Source: Marinobacter sp. F4216 (lineage in GTDB: Bacteria > Pseudomonadota > Gammaproteobacteria > Pseudomonadales > Oleiphilaceae). From it: DNA of 64,000 nt. The notes under the pieces were generated by a model, which saw only the letters and a program-made list of their open reading frames with translations, made no database searches and had not been told where the DNA came from. The position numbers and the translations under genes were made by a program. The stretch is from NCBI RefSeq assembly GCF_019931195.1, contig NZ_JAIOUO010000004.1, positions 124,001-188,000 of the forward strand, in the 5' to 3' direction. Within the stretch, counting starts at the first letter, position 1, and each line of letters begins with the position of its first letter. Below, in pieces: positions 17,342 through 26,942 of the stretch.

Positions 17342-18133
17342 ATGAGTGAGCAGCAACCGCAAGGCAATCAGGCCCAGACCTCCGAGGAACCGAACGACCT
17401 CACCCACTTTGGCTACAGCAATGTGCCCAAGAACCAGAAAGCGGGCCGCGTTGCCGAGGTCTTCCACAGCGTTGCCGGCAAGTACGATCTCATGAATGAC
17501 CTGATGTCCATGGGCATCCACCGGCTGTGGAAGCGCTTTACCATCGAACTGTCCGGCGTTCGCCCGGGCCACCAGGTACTGGACATTGCCGGGGGCACCG
17601 GCGACCTGACCATGAAATTTTCCGACCTGGTGGGCCCCACCGGCAAGGTGGTACTGGCAGACATCAACGCCTCCATGCTGCAGGTCGGGCGCAGCCGCCT
17701 TACCGATCGGGGTTACGCCGGCAACATTGAGTATGTTCAGGCCGACGCAGAGCACCTGCCATTCCCGGACAACACCTTCAACGCCGTGTCGATCGCCTTT
17801 GGCCTGCGTAACGTCACCGACAAGGACCAGGCCCTGCGGGACATGGCCCGGGTGCTCAAGCCCGGCGGCAAGCTGATGATCCTGGAGTTCTCCAAACCCA
17901 GCAACCCGCTGCTCAGCAAGGTGTACGACGCCTACTCGTTCAATGCCCTGCCGCTGATGGGCCAGATGATTGCCGGCGACAGCGAAAGCTACAAGTACCT
18001 GGCCGAGTCCATCCGCATGCACCCGGACCAGGACACCCTGAAAGGCATGATGGAAACCGCCGGCCTGGTGAACTGCAAGTATTACAACATGACCGGCGGC
18101 ATCGTTGCCCTGCACGTGGGAATCAAGCCCTGA
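17342..18133 (+). CDS. ubiE: Ubiquinone/menaquinone C-methyltransferase UbiE
   Basis: A 263-residue SAM-dependent methyltransferase that adds the C2 methyl group of the ubiquinone ring. The SAM-binding motif [12 protein letters not shown] lies near residue 79, and the family motifs AFGLRNVTD and [13 protein letters not shown] follow. A polar 25-residue N-terminal extension precedes the conserved FGYSNV segment. The stop overlaps the ubiJ start by one base (TGATG), indicating translational coupling. Together with ubiJ and ubiB it forms the standard gammaproteobacterial quinone cluster. Confidence 0.95.
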   Translation: MSEQQPQGNQAQTSEEPNDLTHFGYSNVPKNQKAGRVAEVFHSVAGKYDLMNDLMSMGIHRLWKRFTIELSGVRPGHQVLDIAGGTGDLTMKFSDLVGPTGKVVLADINASMLQVGRSRLTDRGYAGNIEYVQADAEHLPFPDNTFNAVSIAFGLRNVTDKDQALRDMARVLKPGGKLMILEFSKPSNPLLSKVYDAYSFNALPLMGQMIAGDSESYKYLAESIRMHPDQDTLKGMMETAGLVNCKYYNMTGGIVALHVGIKP

Positions 18134-18774
18134 TGTTTCCCGGCCCTACTCTGCTCAGTGCCATAACGGCCATCATTGAGGGCGGACTGAACCACACCCT
18201 GGAGCTGGATCCGGCCGGCCGACAGGGGCTGCTGGATGCCCTGACAGCGCCGGTGAACATTCATGTCACCGCCCCCGTGCCCCTGACTTATTCCCTGTCT
18301 CGTGTTGGGGAACGCGTGAGTGTGAGCAGCCAGCCGGCAGAGCAGCCGGCCCTGAGCATCAGCGGCAAGCCCATTGCGTTCGCCGCTTTGGCCATTGGTG
18401 ACGACAAGGTGTTCGGCGATGGCCGGCTTGGCGTCGATGGCGACATGGGGCTGGCCCATCAGATTCAGCGCGCCATCCACCAGCTAAACCCGGACTGGGA
18501 AGCGGCCATGGCCCGGTATCTGGGCGATGTACCGGCTCACTTTCTGGGCACACGCATTCGCAGTGCCGTCAGCTGGAGCCAAAACGCCGTCAGCGCACTG
18601 AACGCCAATATTGAAGAATACCTGCACGAGGAAAGCCGCAGCCTGCCCGGACGACGTGAACTGGAAGCCACCTTCGGGGACATCGACCAGTTGCACCTGC
18701 GCACCGAACGCCTGGAAGCAAGACTGAACCACCTCGAGAACCGAGCCGACACCGACGAACCGGAGAACCCGTGA
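18133..18774 (+). CDS. ubiJ: Ubiquinone biosynthesis accessory factor UbiJ
   Basis: A 213-residue protein with an N-terminal SCP2-type lipid-binding domain (residues of about 15-115) and a C-terminal coiled coil (about 170-205, ending [19 protein letters not shown]). UbiJ binds quinone intermediates and scaffolds the soluble Ubi complex with UbiK. Its position between ubiE and ubiB with overlaps on both sides (1 nt and 4 nt) is diagnostic. Sequence similarity among UbiJ proteins is low, so context carries much of the assignment. Confidence 0.9.
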   Translation: MFPGPTLLSAITAIIEGGLNHTLELDPAGRQGLLDALTAPVNIHVTAPVPLTYSLSRVGERVSVSSQPAEQPALSISGKPIAFAALAIGDDKVFGDGRLGVDGDMGLAHQIQRAIHQLNPDWEAAMARYLGDVPAHFLGTRIRSAVSWSQNAVSALNANIEEYLHEESRSLPGRRELEATFGDIDQLHLRTERLEARLNHLENRADTDEPENP

Positions 18775-20414
18775 CCCGCCTGCAACGCCTGTTCCGAATT
18801 GCCTGGGTATTCTGCCGCTACCGGCTGGATACGTTTTTGCCCCTGGCGGAACTTCCTGCACCGCTCAAGATTGTGTTTCTTCTGGCGCCCTGGCACCTGT
18901 TCCCCAAGCCCAAACTGAGCCGTGGCGACCGTCTTCGTCTGGCGCTGGAAGAGCTCGGGCCGGTGTTCGTCAAGTTCGGACAGATTCTCTCCACCCGGCG
19001 CGATCTTTTGCCGGACGACATGGCCGATTCCCTGAAACACTTGCAAGACCGGGTTCCGCCGTTCTCCAGTGACGTCGCCCGGGAGATTATCGAATCCTCC
19101 CTCGGTGCGCCGGTGTCGGAGCTGTTTCTTGAGTTCACGGCGGACCCGCTCGCCTCGGCTTCGGTCGCCCAGGTGCACGGTGCCACCCTGCCCTCCGGCC
19201 AGCGGGTCGTGGTGAAGGTTCTGCGCCCCGGTATCGAAAAGGTGATCCGCCAGGATCTGGCGCTCATGTACCTCATGGCAGGGCTGCTGGAAAAATACTG
19301 GTCCGAAGGCAAACGGCTGCATCCGGTCGATGTGGTCGCCGATTACGACAGCACTATCCACGACGAACTGGATCTGCAGCGCGAGGCCGCCAACGCCAGC
19401 CAGTTACGGCGCAATTTCGAGAATTCGTCACTGATCTATATCCCGGCCATCGACTGGGATTACACCCGCAAATCTGTGCTGGTCATGGAGCGCATCCACG
19501 GCATTCCCATTGCCGATGTGCCTGCCCTGAAGGCGGCGGGTGTCGACATGAAAGTACTGGCGGAAAAAGGCGTGGAAATCTTCTTTACCCAGGTCTTCCG
19601 GGACAGCTTCTTCCACGCCGACATGCATCCGGGCAATATTTTCGTGGACACCACCAATCCGGCGGATCCCAAGTACATCGCCATCGATTTCGGCATCGTG
19701 GGCACCCTGGCACCGGACGACCAGAGCTACCTTGCCCGCAACCTGCTGGCCTTCTTCCGTCGGGATTACCGTCAGGTGGCGCAACTGCACATTCAATCCG
19801 GCTGGGTACCGCCGGATACCCGGGTAAACGAGTTTGAAGCCGCCATCCGCACCGTGTGCGAACCCATCTTTGAACGGCCGCTGAAGGACATCTCCTTCGG
19901 ACATTTCCTGTTGCGCCTGTTCCAGACCGCCCGCCGGTTCAACATGGAAGTGCAGCCCCAGCTGGTACTGCTGCAGAAAACCCTGCTGAACGTGGAAGGC
20001 CTGGGTCGCCAGCTGTATCCGGACCTGGACCTGTGGAGTACCGCACAGCCTTTCCTGGAAGACTGGATGCGTAAACGCATTGGTCCATCCGGCCTTTTCA
20101 AATCCCTGCAGAGCCACCTGCCTTCCTGGCTGGAGCAATCGCCGGAAATGCCGCAACTGGTGCACGACGCGCTGCTTCAGCTGCGCCAGGCGGGGCCCAC
20201 CGAGCAACAGAATCAGGCTACACTGGAGCTACTCCGGGAACAGCAAAAGCGCACCGATCGCCGATGGCGACGGGGGTTGACAGCCTCCGCGCTGGTTGCC
20301 GCCGCAGTCCTGGTTGCCCTGCCCGAAGCCCGCATCTGGGTAGAACAGGCACCGCCCTGGAGCTGGGGCCTGCTGGCGGCAGCAGGATTGGTCATTCTGC
20401 GTGGCAGCCGCTAA
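18771..20414 (+). CDS. ubiB: Ubiquinone biosynthesis regulatory protein kinase-like UbiB
   Basis: A 547-residue ADCK-family atypical kinase or ATPase needed for ubiquinone synthesis. The KxGQ motif is in [10 protein letters not shown] near residue 68, the alanine-rich nucleotide loop in [11 protein letters not shown], the catalytic-loop equivalent in HADMHPGNI near 285, and the metal-binding DFG in AIDFGIVG. Two hydrophobic segments at the C-terminus (after residue 500) anchor it in the inner membrane. It starts with GTG overlapping the ubiJ stop by 4 nt. Confidence 0.95.
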   Translation: MTRLQRLFRIAWVFCRYRLDTFLPLAELPAPLKIVFLLAPWHLFPKPKLSRGDRLRLALEELGPVFVKFGQILSTRRDLLPDDMADSLKHLQDRVPPFSSDVAREIIESSLGAPVSELFLEFTADPLASASVAQVHGATLPSGQRVVVKVLRPGIEKVIRQDLALMYLMAGLLEKYWSEGKRLHPVDVVADYDSTIHDELDLQREAANASQLRRNFENSSLIYIPAIDWDYTRKSVLVMERIHGIPIADVPALKAAGVDMKVLAEKGVEIFFTQVFRDSFFHADMHPGNIFVDTTNPADPKYIAIDFGIVGTLAPDDQSYLARNLLAFFRRDYRQVAQLHIQSGWVPPDTRVNEFEAAIRTVCEPIFERPLKDISFGHFLLRLFQTARRFNMEVQPQLVLLQKTLLNVEGLGRQLYPDLDLWSTAQPFLEDWMRKRIGPSGLFKSLQSHLPSWLEQSPEMPQLVHDALLQLRQAGPTEQQNQATLELLREQQKRTDRRWRRGLTASALVAAAVLVALPEARIWVEQAPPWSWGLLAAAGLVILRGSR

Positions 20415-20432
20415 CTCATTGGCTCAGGATTC

Positions 20433-20855
20433 ATGGAAATGAAAGATTCACCCGATAACGTCAACACCACTGACTGGCTGGACACGATCCGCTGGAACGA
20501 CGACGGACTGGTCCCGGCCATTGCCCAGGACGCCGAAACCGGTGACATCCTGATGATGGCCTGGATGAACCGCGAATCCCTGCGCCTGACCGCAGAGGAA
20601 GGCCAGGCGATCTACTGGTCCCGTTCCCGGGCCAGGCTCTGGCGCAAAGGCGAGAGTTCCGGCCACCAGCAGCTGGTAAAAGACATCCGGCTGGACTGCG
20701 ACGAAGACGTCATCCTGCTGAAAGTGGAACAGAAAGGCGGCATCGCCTGTCACACTGGTCGTAAGAGCTGTTTTTATCGCACCCTTGAAGGCGACCAGTG
20801 GATCAGCGTGGAGCCGGTGATCAAAGATCCCGATGCCATTTACGGCAAATCATAA
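20433..20855 (+). CDS. hisI: Phosphoribosyl-AMP cyclohydrolase
   Basis: A 140-residue monofunctional enzyme for the third step of histidine synthesis. Recognisable segments are [34 protein letters not shown], the [11 protein letters not shown] metal site and the [12 protein letters not shown] zinc cysteines. In enterobacteria this activity is fused to HisE; here they are separate adjacent genes, as in pseudomonads. It is only 18 nt after ubiB and 12 nt before hisE, so the three are probably co-transcribed. Confidence 0.95.
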   Translation: MEMKDSPDNVNTTDWLDTIRWNDDGLVPAIAQDAETGDILMMAWMNRESLRLTAEEGQAIYWSRSRARLWRKGESSGHQQLVKDIRLDCDEDVILLKVEQKGGIACHTGRKSCFYRTLEGDQWISVEPVIKDPDAIYGKS

Positions 20856-20867
20856 GGAGCACAGACG

Positions 20868-21200
20868 TTGAGTGACCTACTGGAACGACTGGCTGAGGTG
20901 CTGGAGCAACGCAAGGCTGCCAACCCGGACACTTCCTATGTAGCCAGCCTGCACGCCAAGGGTCTGAACAAGATCCTTGAGAAGGTGGGCGAAGAGTGTA
21001 CAGAAACCCTGCTGGCCGCCAAGGACGCCGAGCAGTCCGGCGACACCTCGAAGCTGGTTTATGAAACTGCAGACCTGTGGTTCCACAGCCTGGTCATGCT
21101 CTCCAACCTAGGCCTCGGGCCACAGGATATTCTCGAAGAACTGGCCCGACGCTTTGACCTGTCGGGACTGGAAGAAAAGGCCGGGCGGAAAAGTCAGTAA
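20868..21200 (+). CDS. hisE: Phosphoribosyl-ATP diphosphatase
   Basis: A 110-residue all-alpha MazG-like pyrophosphatase for step two of histidine synthesis. The metal-binding motif is in [16 protein letters not shown] (about residues 42-57), and the [17 protein letters not shown] helix follows. The start is TTG at 20868, preceded by AAGGAG at 20854-20859. That spacing decides the unusual start codon, since no in-frame ATG lies nearby. It follows hisI by 12 nt. Confidence 0.93.
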   Translation: MSDLLERLAEVLEQRKAANPDTSYVASLHAKGLNKILEKVGEECTETLLAAKDAEQSGDTSKLVYETADLWFHSLVMLSNLGLGPQDILEELARRFDLSGLEEKAGRKSQ

Positions 21201-21210
21201 TTACATGCGT

Positions 21211-21235
21211 GTTATCAGCCCATCTATCTGATAAC
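21211..21235. repeat. Inverted repeat between hisE and tatA
   Basis: GTTATCAG and CTGATAAC form perfect 8-bp arms around 9 nt, 11 nt after hisE. There is no T tract on the coding strand, so it may be a weak terminator, a processing stem or a protein site in the tatA promoter region. A CATAAT (21240-21245) follows. Confidence 0.4.
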
Positions 21236-21278
21236 GTGCCATAATAAAAAGCAGAAACCAAAAAGCGAGGGTCCCGTG

Positions 21279-21512
21279 ATGGGTATCAGTATCTGGCAAC
21301 TCCTTATCGTACTTGGCATTGTTATCCTGCTGTTCGGAACCAAGAAACTGCGCAACATCGGAAGCGATCTCGGTGGCGCCATTCGTGGATTCAAGAAGTC
21401 CATGAATGACGAAGAGAGCAAACCTTCCGAGAAGGACGCCATCGAAGAGAGCGCCCAGCCGCAGCAGCAGGCCAAAGCGGAAGAAAAGCCACGGGACCAG
21501 TCCCACAGCTGA
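21279..21512 (+). CDS. tatA: Twin-arginine translocase subunit TatA
   Basis: A 77-residue pore-forming subunit of the Tat exporter. A short N-terminal membrane helix ([15 protein letters not shown]) is followed by the conserved [20 protein letters not shown] amphipathic helix and an acidic, glutamine-rich tail. I placed the start at the ATG at 21279 because MGISIWQLL is the typical N-terminus; the preceding GTG is in frame. tatB begins 12 nt after the stop. The sulfite dehydrogenase at the left of the window is a probable client of this system. Confidence 0.94.
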   Translation: MGISIWQLLIVLGIVILLFGTKKLRNIGSDLGGAIRGFKKSMNDEESKPSEKDAIEESAQPQQQAKAEEKPRDQSHS

Positions 21513-21523
21513 GACCACGCTGA

Positions 21524-21991
21524 ATGTTCGATATTGGCTTTCTCGAGCTGATCATTTGCGCGGTCATTGCCCTGCTCATTCTGGGTCCCGAGCGCCTGCC
21601 CACTGCGGCACGGGCCGCCGGACGATGGGTCGGTGCTGCGCGCCGCATGGTCGGCCAGTTCACATCGGAGCTGGACCGGCAGCTGAAGGCGGATGAACTG
21701 CGCGAAGAGCTTCGCAAGGCGGGCGATGTGGGTCTTGGCGATGTGCAGAAAACGGTGCGCGATGCCCTGAATGAGGCCAAGCAATACGAACACATGATCC
21801 TGCCGGACAGTGAGATCGAAGCCCCCAGTTCAGCACCGGCAACCCGCCGGACCAGTGGCGAAACACCGGAAAACCCGCTAGCACCACCCGCGAGCCAAGG
21901 GACGCCATCCCCGGACACCAGCAAACCTTCAGAGCCGGCCAAAGAACCTTCTGCGGGCCGGAAGTCAGGATCGTCGGATAAGCATTCATGA
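21524..21991 (+). CDS. tatB: Twin-arginine translocase subunit TatB
   Basis: A 155-residue receptor-complex subunit. The N-terminus MFDIGFLELIICAVIALLILGPERLP is split by family features: one membrane helix, the hinge glycine-proline and an amphipathic helix (AARAAGRWVGAARRMVG). The C-terminal 60 residues are Pro-, Ser- and Glu-rich and probably disordered. It overlaps tatC by 4 nt, which suggests coupled translation. Confidence 0.93.
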   Translation: MFDIGFLELIICAVIALLILGPERLPTAARAAGRWVGAARRMVGQFTSELDRQLKADELREELRKAGDVGLGDVQKTVRDALNEAKQYEHMILPDSEIEAPSSAPATRRTSGETPENPLAPPASQGTPSPDTSKPSEPAKEPSAGRKSGSSDKHS

Positions 21992-22770
21992 CAGCCAAGC
22001 CAGAGGGCAAGCACCCCCCTGAACAATCGGAAATGCCACTCGTTGAGCACCTGCTGGAGTTGCGCGGCCGCCTCCTGAAAATGACGCTCGCCGTGGTGAT
22101 TTGTTTTGCGGCGATCTACCCGTTTGCCAACCCACTCTACCTGTGGATCTCCGACCCTCTGAGGGAATTGCTGCCGGTCGGCCAGACCATGATTGCCACG
22201 GATGTCACCTCGCCCTTCTTCGCACCGCTGAAACTGGCACTGGTTCTGTCGGTATTCGTCGCCATTCCGTTCATCCTCTATCAGATCTGGAGTTTCGTGG
22301 CACCCGGTCTCTATGCCCACGAAAAGCGGCTGGCCTTCCCGTTGCTGTTTACCTCGGTCATCCTGTTCTACGCCGGAGCCGCGTTTGCCTACTACGTGGT
22401 GTTCCCTCTGGTGTTCGGTTTCTTCACGGCGATCGGGCCCGACGGAATTGTGGAGCTACCCGATATCAGCAGTTATCTCAATTTCGTCCTGAAAATGTTC
22501 TTTGCCTTCGGGGTGGCGTTTGAAATACCGGTGGCCACCGTGCTGTTGATTCTCACGGGCGCCACCACGCCGGAAAGCCTCGCGGCCAAGCGTCCCTACG
22601 TGGTTGTCGGCTGCTTCATCATCGGCATGCTGCTGACCCCGCCCGACATCATTTCCCAGACGCTGCTGGCCGTGCCCATGTGGATACTGTTCGAGTTCGG
22701 TATTCTCTTTGGGCGGCTCGCCAAACGCGAGGTCAACGAACCGCAGCCGGATGAGTCCAGCGGTCAATGA
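21988..22770 (+). CDS. tatC: Twin-arginine translocase subunit TatC
   Basis: A 260-residue polytopic receptor for Tat signal peptides with six membrane segments. The conserved cytosolic N-terminal motif (MPLVEHLLELRGRL, near residue 12) precedes the first segment, and the FVAPGLYAHEKR loop between segments 2 and 3 is the signature of the family. It overlaps tatB and rsmE by 4 nt each, so the four genes form one translationally coupled unit. Confidence 0.96.
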   Translation: MTAKPEGKHPPEQSEMPLVEHLLELRGRLLKMTLAVVICFAAIYPFANPLYLWISDPLRELLPVGQTMIATDVTSPFFAPLKLALVLSVFVAIPFILYQIWSFVAPGLYAHEKRLAFPLLFTSVILFYAGAAFAYYVVFPLVFGFFTAIGPDGIVELPDISSYLNFVLKMFFAFGVAFEIPVATVLLILTGATTPESLAAKRPYVVVGCFIIGMLLTPPDIISQTLLAVPMWILFEFGILFGRLAKREVNEPQPDESSGQ

Positions 22771-23486
22771 ACCTGGCATTACTGTTTGACGAGGATTTCA
22801 CGGCGTCTGATCGGGTGAAACTGACCGGTCGTCGCCTTGCTCACCTGCACTCGGTGATCAAGGTCAAAGCCGGTGACCAGATAGCGGTTGGAAGGGTAGA
22901 CGGCGCCATGGGCACCGGTGAAGTGATCCGCCTGTCGGACACCGAAGCCGAACTGACCGTCACCCTGGATCAATCGCCGCCCCCACCCTTGCCGCTGACC
23001 CTGGTTCTCGCCATGCCCCGGCCCAAGATGTTTCGACGGGTGTTGCAAACCTGCGCCAGCCTGGGTGTGAAAGACCTCTGGCTGATCAACAGCTACAAGG
23101 TGGAAAAGAGCTTCTGGCAAACCCCCTGGCTGTCCGAACAGAGCCTTCTGGACAACCTCACATTAGGGCTGGAACAGGCCAAGGACACGGTCATGCCGCG
23201 GGTGCATATCCGCAAGCTCTTCAAACCCTTTGTGGAGGATGAATTACCCGCCCTGCTGGCTGGCAAACGAGCCCTCGTGGCCCACCCGGGCACCGAAGTA
23301 CCCTGCCCGACACACCTGCCGGAGGCCGCTGTCCTCTGCGTGGGGCCCGAAGGGGGCTTCACCCCCTACGAAGTCGGAAAACTGGAAGAAGCCGGCTGCC
23401 AGGCTGTTCATCTGGGCCGGCGAATTCTGCGCGTTGAAACCGCAGTACCGGTGCTGGTCAGCCGACTGTTCGACGCCTGTCTCTAG
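22767..23486 (+). CDS. rsmE: 16S rRNA (uracil1498-N3)-methyltransferase
   Basis: A 239-residue SPOUT-class methyltransferase that modifies U1498 of 16S rRNA. An N-terminal PUA-like domain (about 1-70) precedes the knotted SAM-binding domain, where VGPEGGFTPYEV and LGRRILRVETA are diagnostic. The ATGA overlap with tatC places it at the end of the tat unit. The stop is 1 nt from the end of the convergent DUF808 gene, with no room for a separate terminator. Confidence 0.94.
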   Translation: MNLALLFDEDFTASDRVKLTGRRLAHLHSVIKVKAGDQIAVGRVDGAMGTGEVIRLSDTEAELTVTLDQSPPPPLPLTLVLAMPRPKMFRRVLQTCASLGVKDLWLINSYKVEKSFWQTPWLSEQSLLDNLTLGLEQAKDTVMPRVHIRKLFKPFVEDELPALLAGKRALVAHPGTEVPCPTHLPEAAVLCVGPEGGFTPYEVGKLEEAGCQAVHLGRRILRVETAVPVLVSRLFDACL

Positions 23487-23487
23487 T

Positions 23488-24402
23488 TCAGGCCGAGCGC
23501 GCTGCCCAGAGTTTCTGCAGCGGGGTAATCACGGCCACCAGAATCGCCCCGGCAATCAGACCAAACAGCCCATCCCCCAAGGTCGGAAGAATGGCGCCCA
23601 GTAGGCCACCAAACCCTTCGGCGAAGTGGTGAATGGCGTCATACACCGGCGGCAAACCGTGGGTCAGAATGCCACCGCCTACCAGGAACATGGCGATGGT
23701 GCCGAGGATGGAGAGGGTTTTCATCATGTAGGGTGCCAGCCAGAGGATGCCTCGACCTATTGCCTGGGTGAATGCGCCCTCTTTCTGACTCAAATAAAGA
23801 CCACCATCATCCAGCTTCACGATGCCAGCCACCAAGCCGTAAACGCCAACGGTAATCATGATGGCCACCACCGTCAGCACCGCGAACTGCATGCCGATCG
23901 TCTGATCGGTGACAGTACCCAGGGTAATGGCAATGATCTCGGCGGACAGGATGAAATCCGTCCGGATGGCGCCTTTGATTTTGTCCTGCTCCAGAGCCCT
24001 CATGTCGACTTCGGGATTTTTCAGCGCCTCGTGAAGATCCTTCTTGTGGGCCGCATCCTCTTCCCGATGAAGAAACTTGTGCGCAATTTTCTCGAAGCCC
24101 TCGAAGCACAGGAAAGCGCCACCAAGCATCAACAGAGGCGTCACCAACCAGGGCACGAAGAAACTGATCGCCAGTGCTGCCGGCACCAGGATCGCCTTGT
24201 TCTTCATGGAGCCCTTGGCCACCGCCCATACCACCGGCAGCTCACGGGCCGGTTTCACCCCCGTGACCTGCTGGGCGTTAAGGGCCAGGTCGTCGCCCAG
24301 CACCCCGGCGGTTTTCTTGGTAGCGGTTTTGGTCATCAGGGCGACATCGTCAAGCACCGTGGCGATGTCATCGATCAGTACGAGCAGACTGCTTGCAGCC
24401 AT
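23488..24402 (-). CDS. DUF808-family inner membrane protein (YedI-like)
   Basis: A 304-residue polytopic membrane protein. The N-terminal LLVLIDDIATVLDDVALMTK segment and the later KTAGVLGDDLALNA are characteristic of DUF808, whose function is unknown. At least five hydrophobic segments are visible, with a charged central loop rich in His, Lys and Asp between residues of about 110 and 150. It is the last gene of the leftward group that starts at ygfB, separated from ubiI by 36 nt, and could be read from that transcript. Confidence 0.82.
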   Translation of the reverse strand: MAASSLLVLIDDIATVLDDVALMTKTATKKTAGVLGDDLALNAQQVTGVKPARELPVVWAVAKGSMKNKAILVPAALAISFFVPWLVTPLLMLGGAFLCFEGFEKIAHKFLHREEDAAHKKDLHEALKNPEVDMRALEQDKIKGAIRTDFILSAEIIAITLGTVTDQTIGMQFAVLTVVAIMITVGVYGLVAGIVKLDDGGLYLSQKEGAFTQAIGRGILWLAPYMMKTLSILGTIAMFLVGGGILTHGLPPVYDAIHHFAEGFGGLLGAILPTLGDGLFGLIAGAILVAVITPLQKLWAARSA

Positions 24403-24438
24403 AGTTGAACATCCTTAACAACAGAGGGGTTAAGTGTG

Positions 24439-25662
24439 CTAGCGACTCAGTCCCATGGCCTCAGCCGCAATCCGATGTTTGATCGGACCCAGTGTGTCCA
24501 ACCACCGCATCCCGGCGTTTCGCAGCCAGCGCAGGGGCAGCTCATCCCGCGCAAATAATTGTTTGAAGCCTTCCATAGCGGTCATCATGGCCAGATTGTC
24601 GGCCTTCCGGCGGCGCTGATAACGCGCCAGAACCAGAGCCTCGTCCGGGCTCAGGCCAGCCCTTCTGGCGCCGGACAGTTCCTCCAGCAAAACCCGGACA
24701 TCGCTGTAACCAAGATTAGCACCCTGGCCAGCCAACGGATGGATAGTGTGGGCGGCATCGCCAACCAGCACCACCCCGACAGCCACGTAGTCTTTCGCAT
24801 GGCGTTGACGCAGGGGAAAACTGAAGCGCCGGGAAATATCCTCCACGGCACCCAACTCCCGTTCAATGGCGTCCTGGAGCTCGGCACGGAATGCGCCATC
24901 ATCGAGGGCCATCAGACGGCGGGCCTCGGCCGTATCCTGGGACCAGACGATAGAGCAGTAGTGATCGTCCCCGGATTCCGTCAGCAGGGGCAGGAACGCC
25001 AGCGGCCCCGTCGGCGAGAAGCGCTGCCAGGCCGTAAATCGATGGCTTTGGGTGGTCCGGACCGTGCAGACGATGGCTTCCTGCCCGTAATCCCATTCGC
25101 GGGTCGGCAGCCCGGCCCATTGGCGCAGCCTGGAATTGCCGCCATCGGCCGCCACCACCAGTTTTGACTCAAGGCAGCTTCCATCCGCCAGGGTAAGGCG
25201 ACGAACGTCTCCCTGCTGGGAAAACGCGGTCACCGAAGTGCCATCCACTATCTCAACCGTGCTGTTTTCCAGCGCCCTGAACAGGGCACTGACGACATGG
25301 CGATTTTCGACAATCGTGCCGAGGGCCGGCGCATGCAGTTCCGCGGCATCAAAGTTGATCCGTCCGGTACCATCGCCGTCCCAGACCGTCATCTGCCGGT
25401 AGCCGCAATGCCGGGTCGACTGCACCGTCGACCAAACACCCAGGTTTTCCAGTAATCTCTGGCTGGCGGCCGAAATAGCACTCACCCGGGGCTCAAACCC
25501 CTCGACGCCGCTTGCCGGCTCAGGGGGACTGATCAGGAATTTACGCTCGCTGGTTTCCACCATCCCTACCTGCCACCCCTGCCGTGACAGCCCGAGCGCC
25601 AACGCGGAACCGATCATCCCGCCGCCGACCACCACAATATCCAGGCTCCGGGTCTCACTCAT
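24439..25662 (-). CDS. ubiI: Ubiquinone biosynthesis FAD-dependent hydroxylase, UbiI-like
   Basis: A 407-residue flavin monooxygenase. The FAD-binding VVVGGGMIGSALALGLSR starts at about residue 9, the middle GD-type motif is in VAADGGNSRLR, and GDAAHTIHPLAGQGANLG near residue 285 is the second flavin motif. UbiI hydroxylates C5 of the ring. I chose the start at 25662, which overlaps ubiH by 8 nt. An upstream in-frame start at 25692 lies deep within ubiH. Assignment to UbiI, as opposed to the related UbiF, rests on operon order. Confidence 0.85.
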   Translation of the reverse strand: MSETRSLDIVVVGGGMIGSALALGLSRQGWQVGMVETSERKFLISPPEPASGVEGFEPRVSAISAASQRLLENLGVWSTVQSTRHCGYRQMTVWDGDGTGRINFDAAELHAPALGTIVENRHVVSALFRALENSTVEIVDGTSVTAFSQQGDVRRLTLADGSCLESKLVVAADGGNSRLRQWAGLPTREWDYGQEAIVCTVRTTQSHRFTAWQRFSPTGPLAFLPLLTESGDDHYCSIVWSQDTAEARRLMALDDGAFRAELQDAIERELGAVEDISRRFSFPLRQRHAKDYVAVGVVLVGDAAHTIHPLAGQGANLGYSDVRVLLEELSGARRAGLSPDEALVLARYQRRRKADNLAMMTAMEGFKQLFARDELPLRWLRNAGMRWLDTLGPIKHRIAAEAMGLSR

Positions 25663-26938
25663 TCCCTGCAGACTCCCCTTCCGCAAAAGCACCCTGGCCG
25701 CTGATCAAAGGTTTTCGCCCTCCTATGCCCATGGCGCGCCGGGCAAACCAGCGTTTGGCCCCCGGCAAAAGATCCAGCCCCACAAGTCCGGCATCCCGGG
25801 CAGCTGCCAGCGGAGCGGGAGCCTGCCCGAAGATACGAATCAACGAATCGGAAAAACGAACGGTTTGCTGCCAGTCCTGCTGGTGCGCCTGCTGATAGCC
25901 GCCGAGTACGCCCAGATCGCCCAGCGAACGCCCCTGCTGAATCGCCGAGCGGAATTGTTCCACCAGCGTCATCAGGCCTCGCAGGGCCAGGTTGAATCCC
26001 TGTCCCGCGACTGGGTGCAGGGTATGGGCTGCATTGCCCACCAGGGCCACGCCGGGCCGAACGGGTTCTGCCACGGTGGTCAGCTTGAGGGGGTAGTGGC
26101 TGAGCTCGCCCATCCGGGTGAATCGCCCGAGGCGCCAGCCGAACCGATCCTGCAACCGCTGGCATCGACCTTCGCTATCCAGCTTAATAAGCGCTTGCAA
26201 TGCCTGGTCGGTGAGTGTCCAGACCAGCGCGGATTGATTACCGGGACGATCGGGTGCGCCACCGGGTAACAACGCCATGGGGCCGGCGTCGGTAAATCGC
26301 TCAAAGGCGGTGAACTGGTGACTGTCACTGGTGGACACGTTGGCGATCAGTGCGTTCTGTCCATAGTCTTCGTGCCGTGCCTGGAAGCCCAGAGATTCCC
26401 TCAGGCCGGAACGCCCGCCATCGGCTACCACCAGACACTGCGCCGACATCTGAGCCACCTTGTCGCCGGTTTTCACCGCCACGGAAACGCCATACGGCTG
26501 CGGTGTCATTCCCAGCACTTCTGCCGGCGCTTTCCACTGGACAGCTGTGGTCTGCAATTCACGCATCAGGCTCAAGCCCATCCAGCGGTTGTCAGCCACG
26601 TAGCCCAGCGCCGGCTGGCCATGATCCTCTGCGCTCAGGCGGGTGGCACCGAATCGGCCCCGGTCAGACACATGAATCCGCCGAATCGGTGTAGCGTGTT
26701 CGGATAAGCGGTCCCACAGCCCAAGCTCCTCGAAAATCAGGCGAGAGCCCCAGGCCAGTGCCGTGGAACGGGCATCGTAACTGGGCTGGTAATCCTCTGG
26801 CAGGGCATCGGTGGATAACGGGAAGGCTTCCACCACCGTCACCTTCAGAGACGGCAGCACCCGAGACAGGGCGAGGGCCAGGGTTGCCCCCGCGAGGCCA
26901 CCACCGGCAATGATTACGTCCGTATCCAAACGGTCCAC
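25655..26938 (-). CDS. ubiH: Ubiquinone biosynthesis FAD-dependent hydroxylase UbiH
   Basis: A 427-residue flavin monooxygenase hydroxylating C1 of the quinone ring. The FAD motif VIIAGGGLAGATLALAL begins near residue 9. The UbiH-typical region YDARSTALAWGS lies near 53-64, and GNAAHTLHPVAGQGFNLALRG near 310-330. It starts 4 nt after pepP and overlaps ubiI by 8 nt, the same order as the enterobacterial ygfB-pepP-ubiH-ubiI operon. It works with UbiE, UbiJ and UbiB encoded 6 kb to the left. Confidence 0.92.
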   Translation of the reverse strand: MDRLDTDVIIAGGGLAGATLALALSRVLPSLKVTVVEAFPLSTDALPEDYQPSYDARSTALAWGSRLIFEELGLWDRLSEHATPIRRIHVSDRGRFGATRLSAEDHGQPALGYVADNRWMGLSLMRELQTTAVQWKAPAEVLGMTPQPYGVSVAVKTGDKVAQMSAQCLVVADGGRSGLRESLGFQARHEDYGQNALIANVSTSDSHQFTAFERFTDAGPMALLPGGAPDRPGNQSALVWTLTDQALQALIKLDSEGRCQRLQDRFGWRLGRFTRMGELSHYPLKLTTVAEPVRPGVALVGNAAHTLHPVAGQGFNLALRGLMTLVEQFRSAIQQGRSLGDLGVLGGYQQAHQQDWQQTVRFSDSLIRIFGQAPAPLAAARDAGLVGLDLLPGAKRWFARRAMGIGGRKPLISGQGAFAEGESAGNE

Positions 26939-26942
26939 AGGG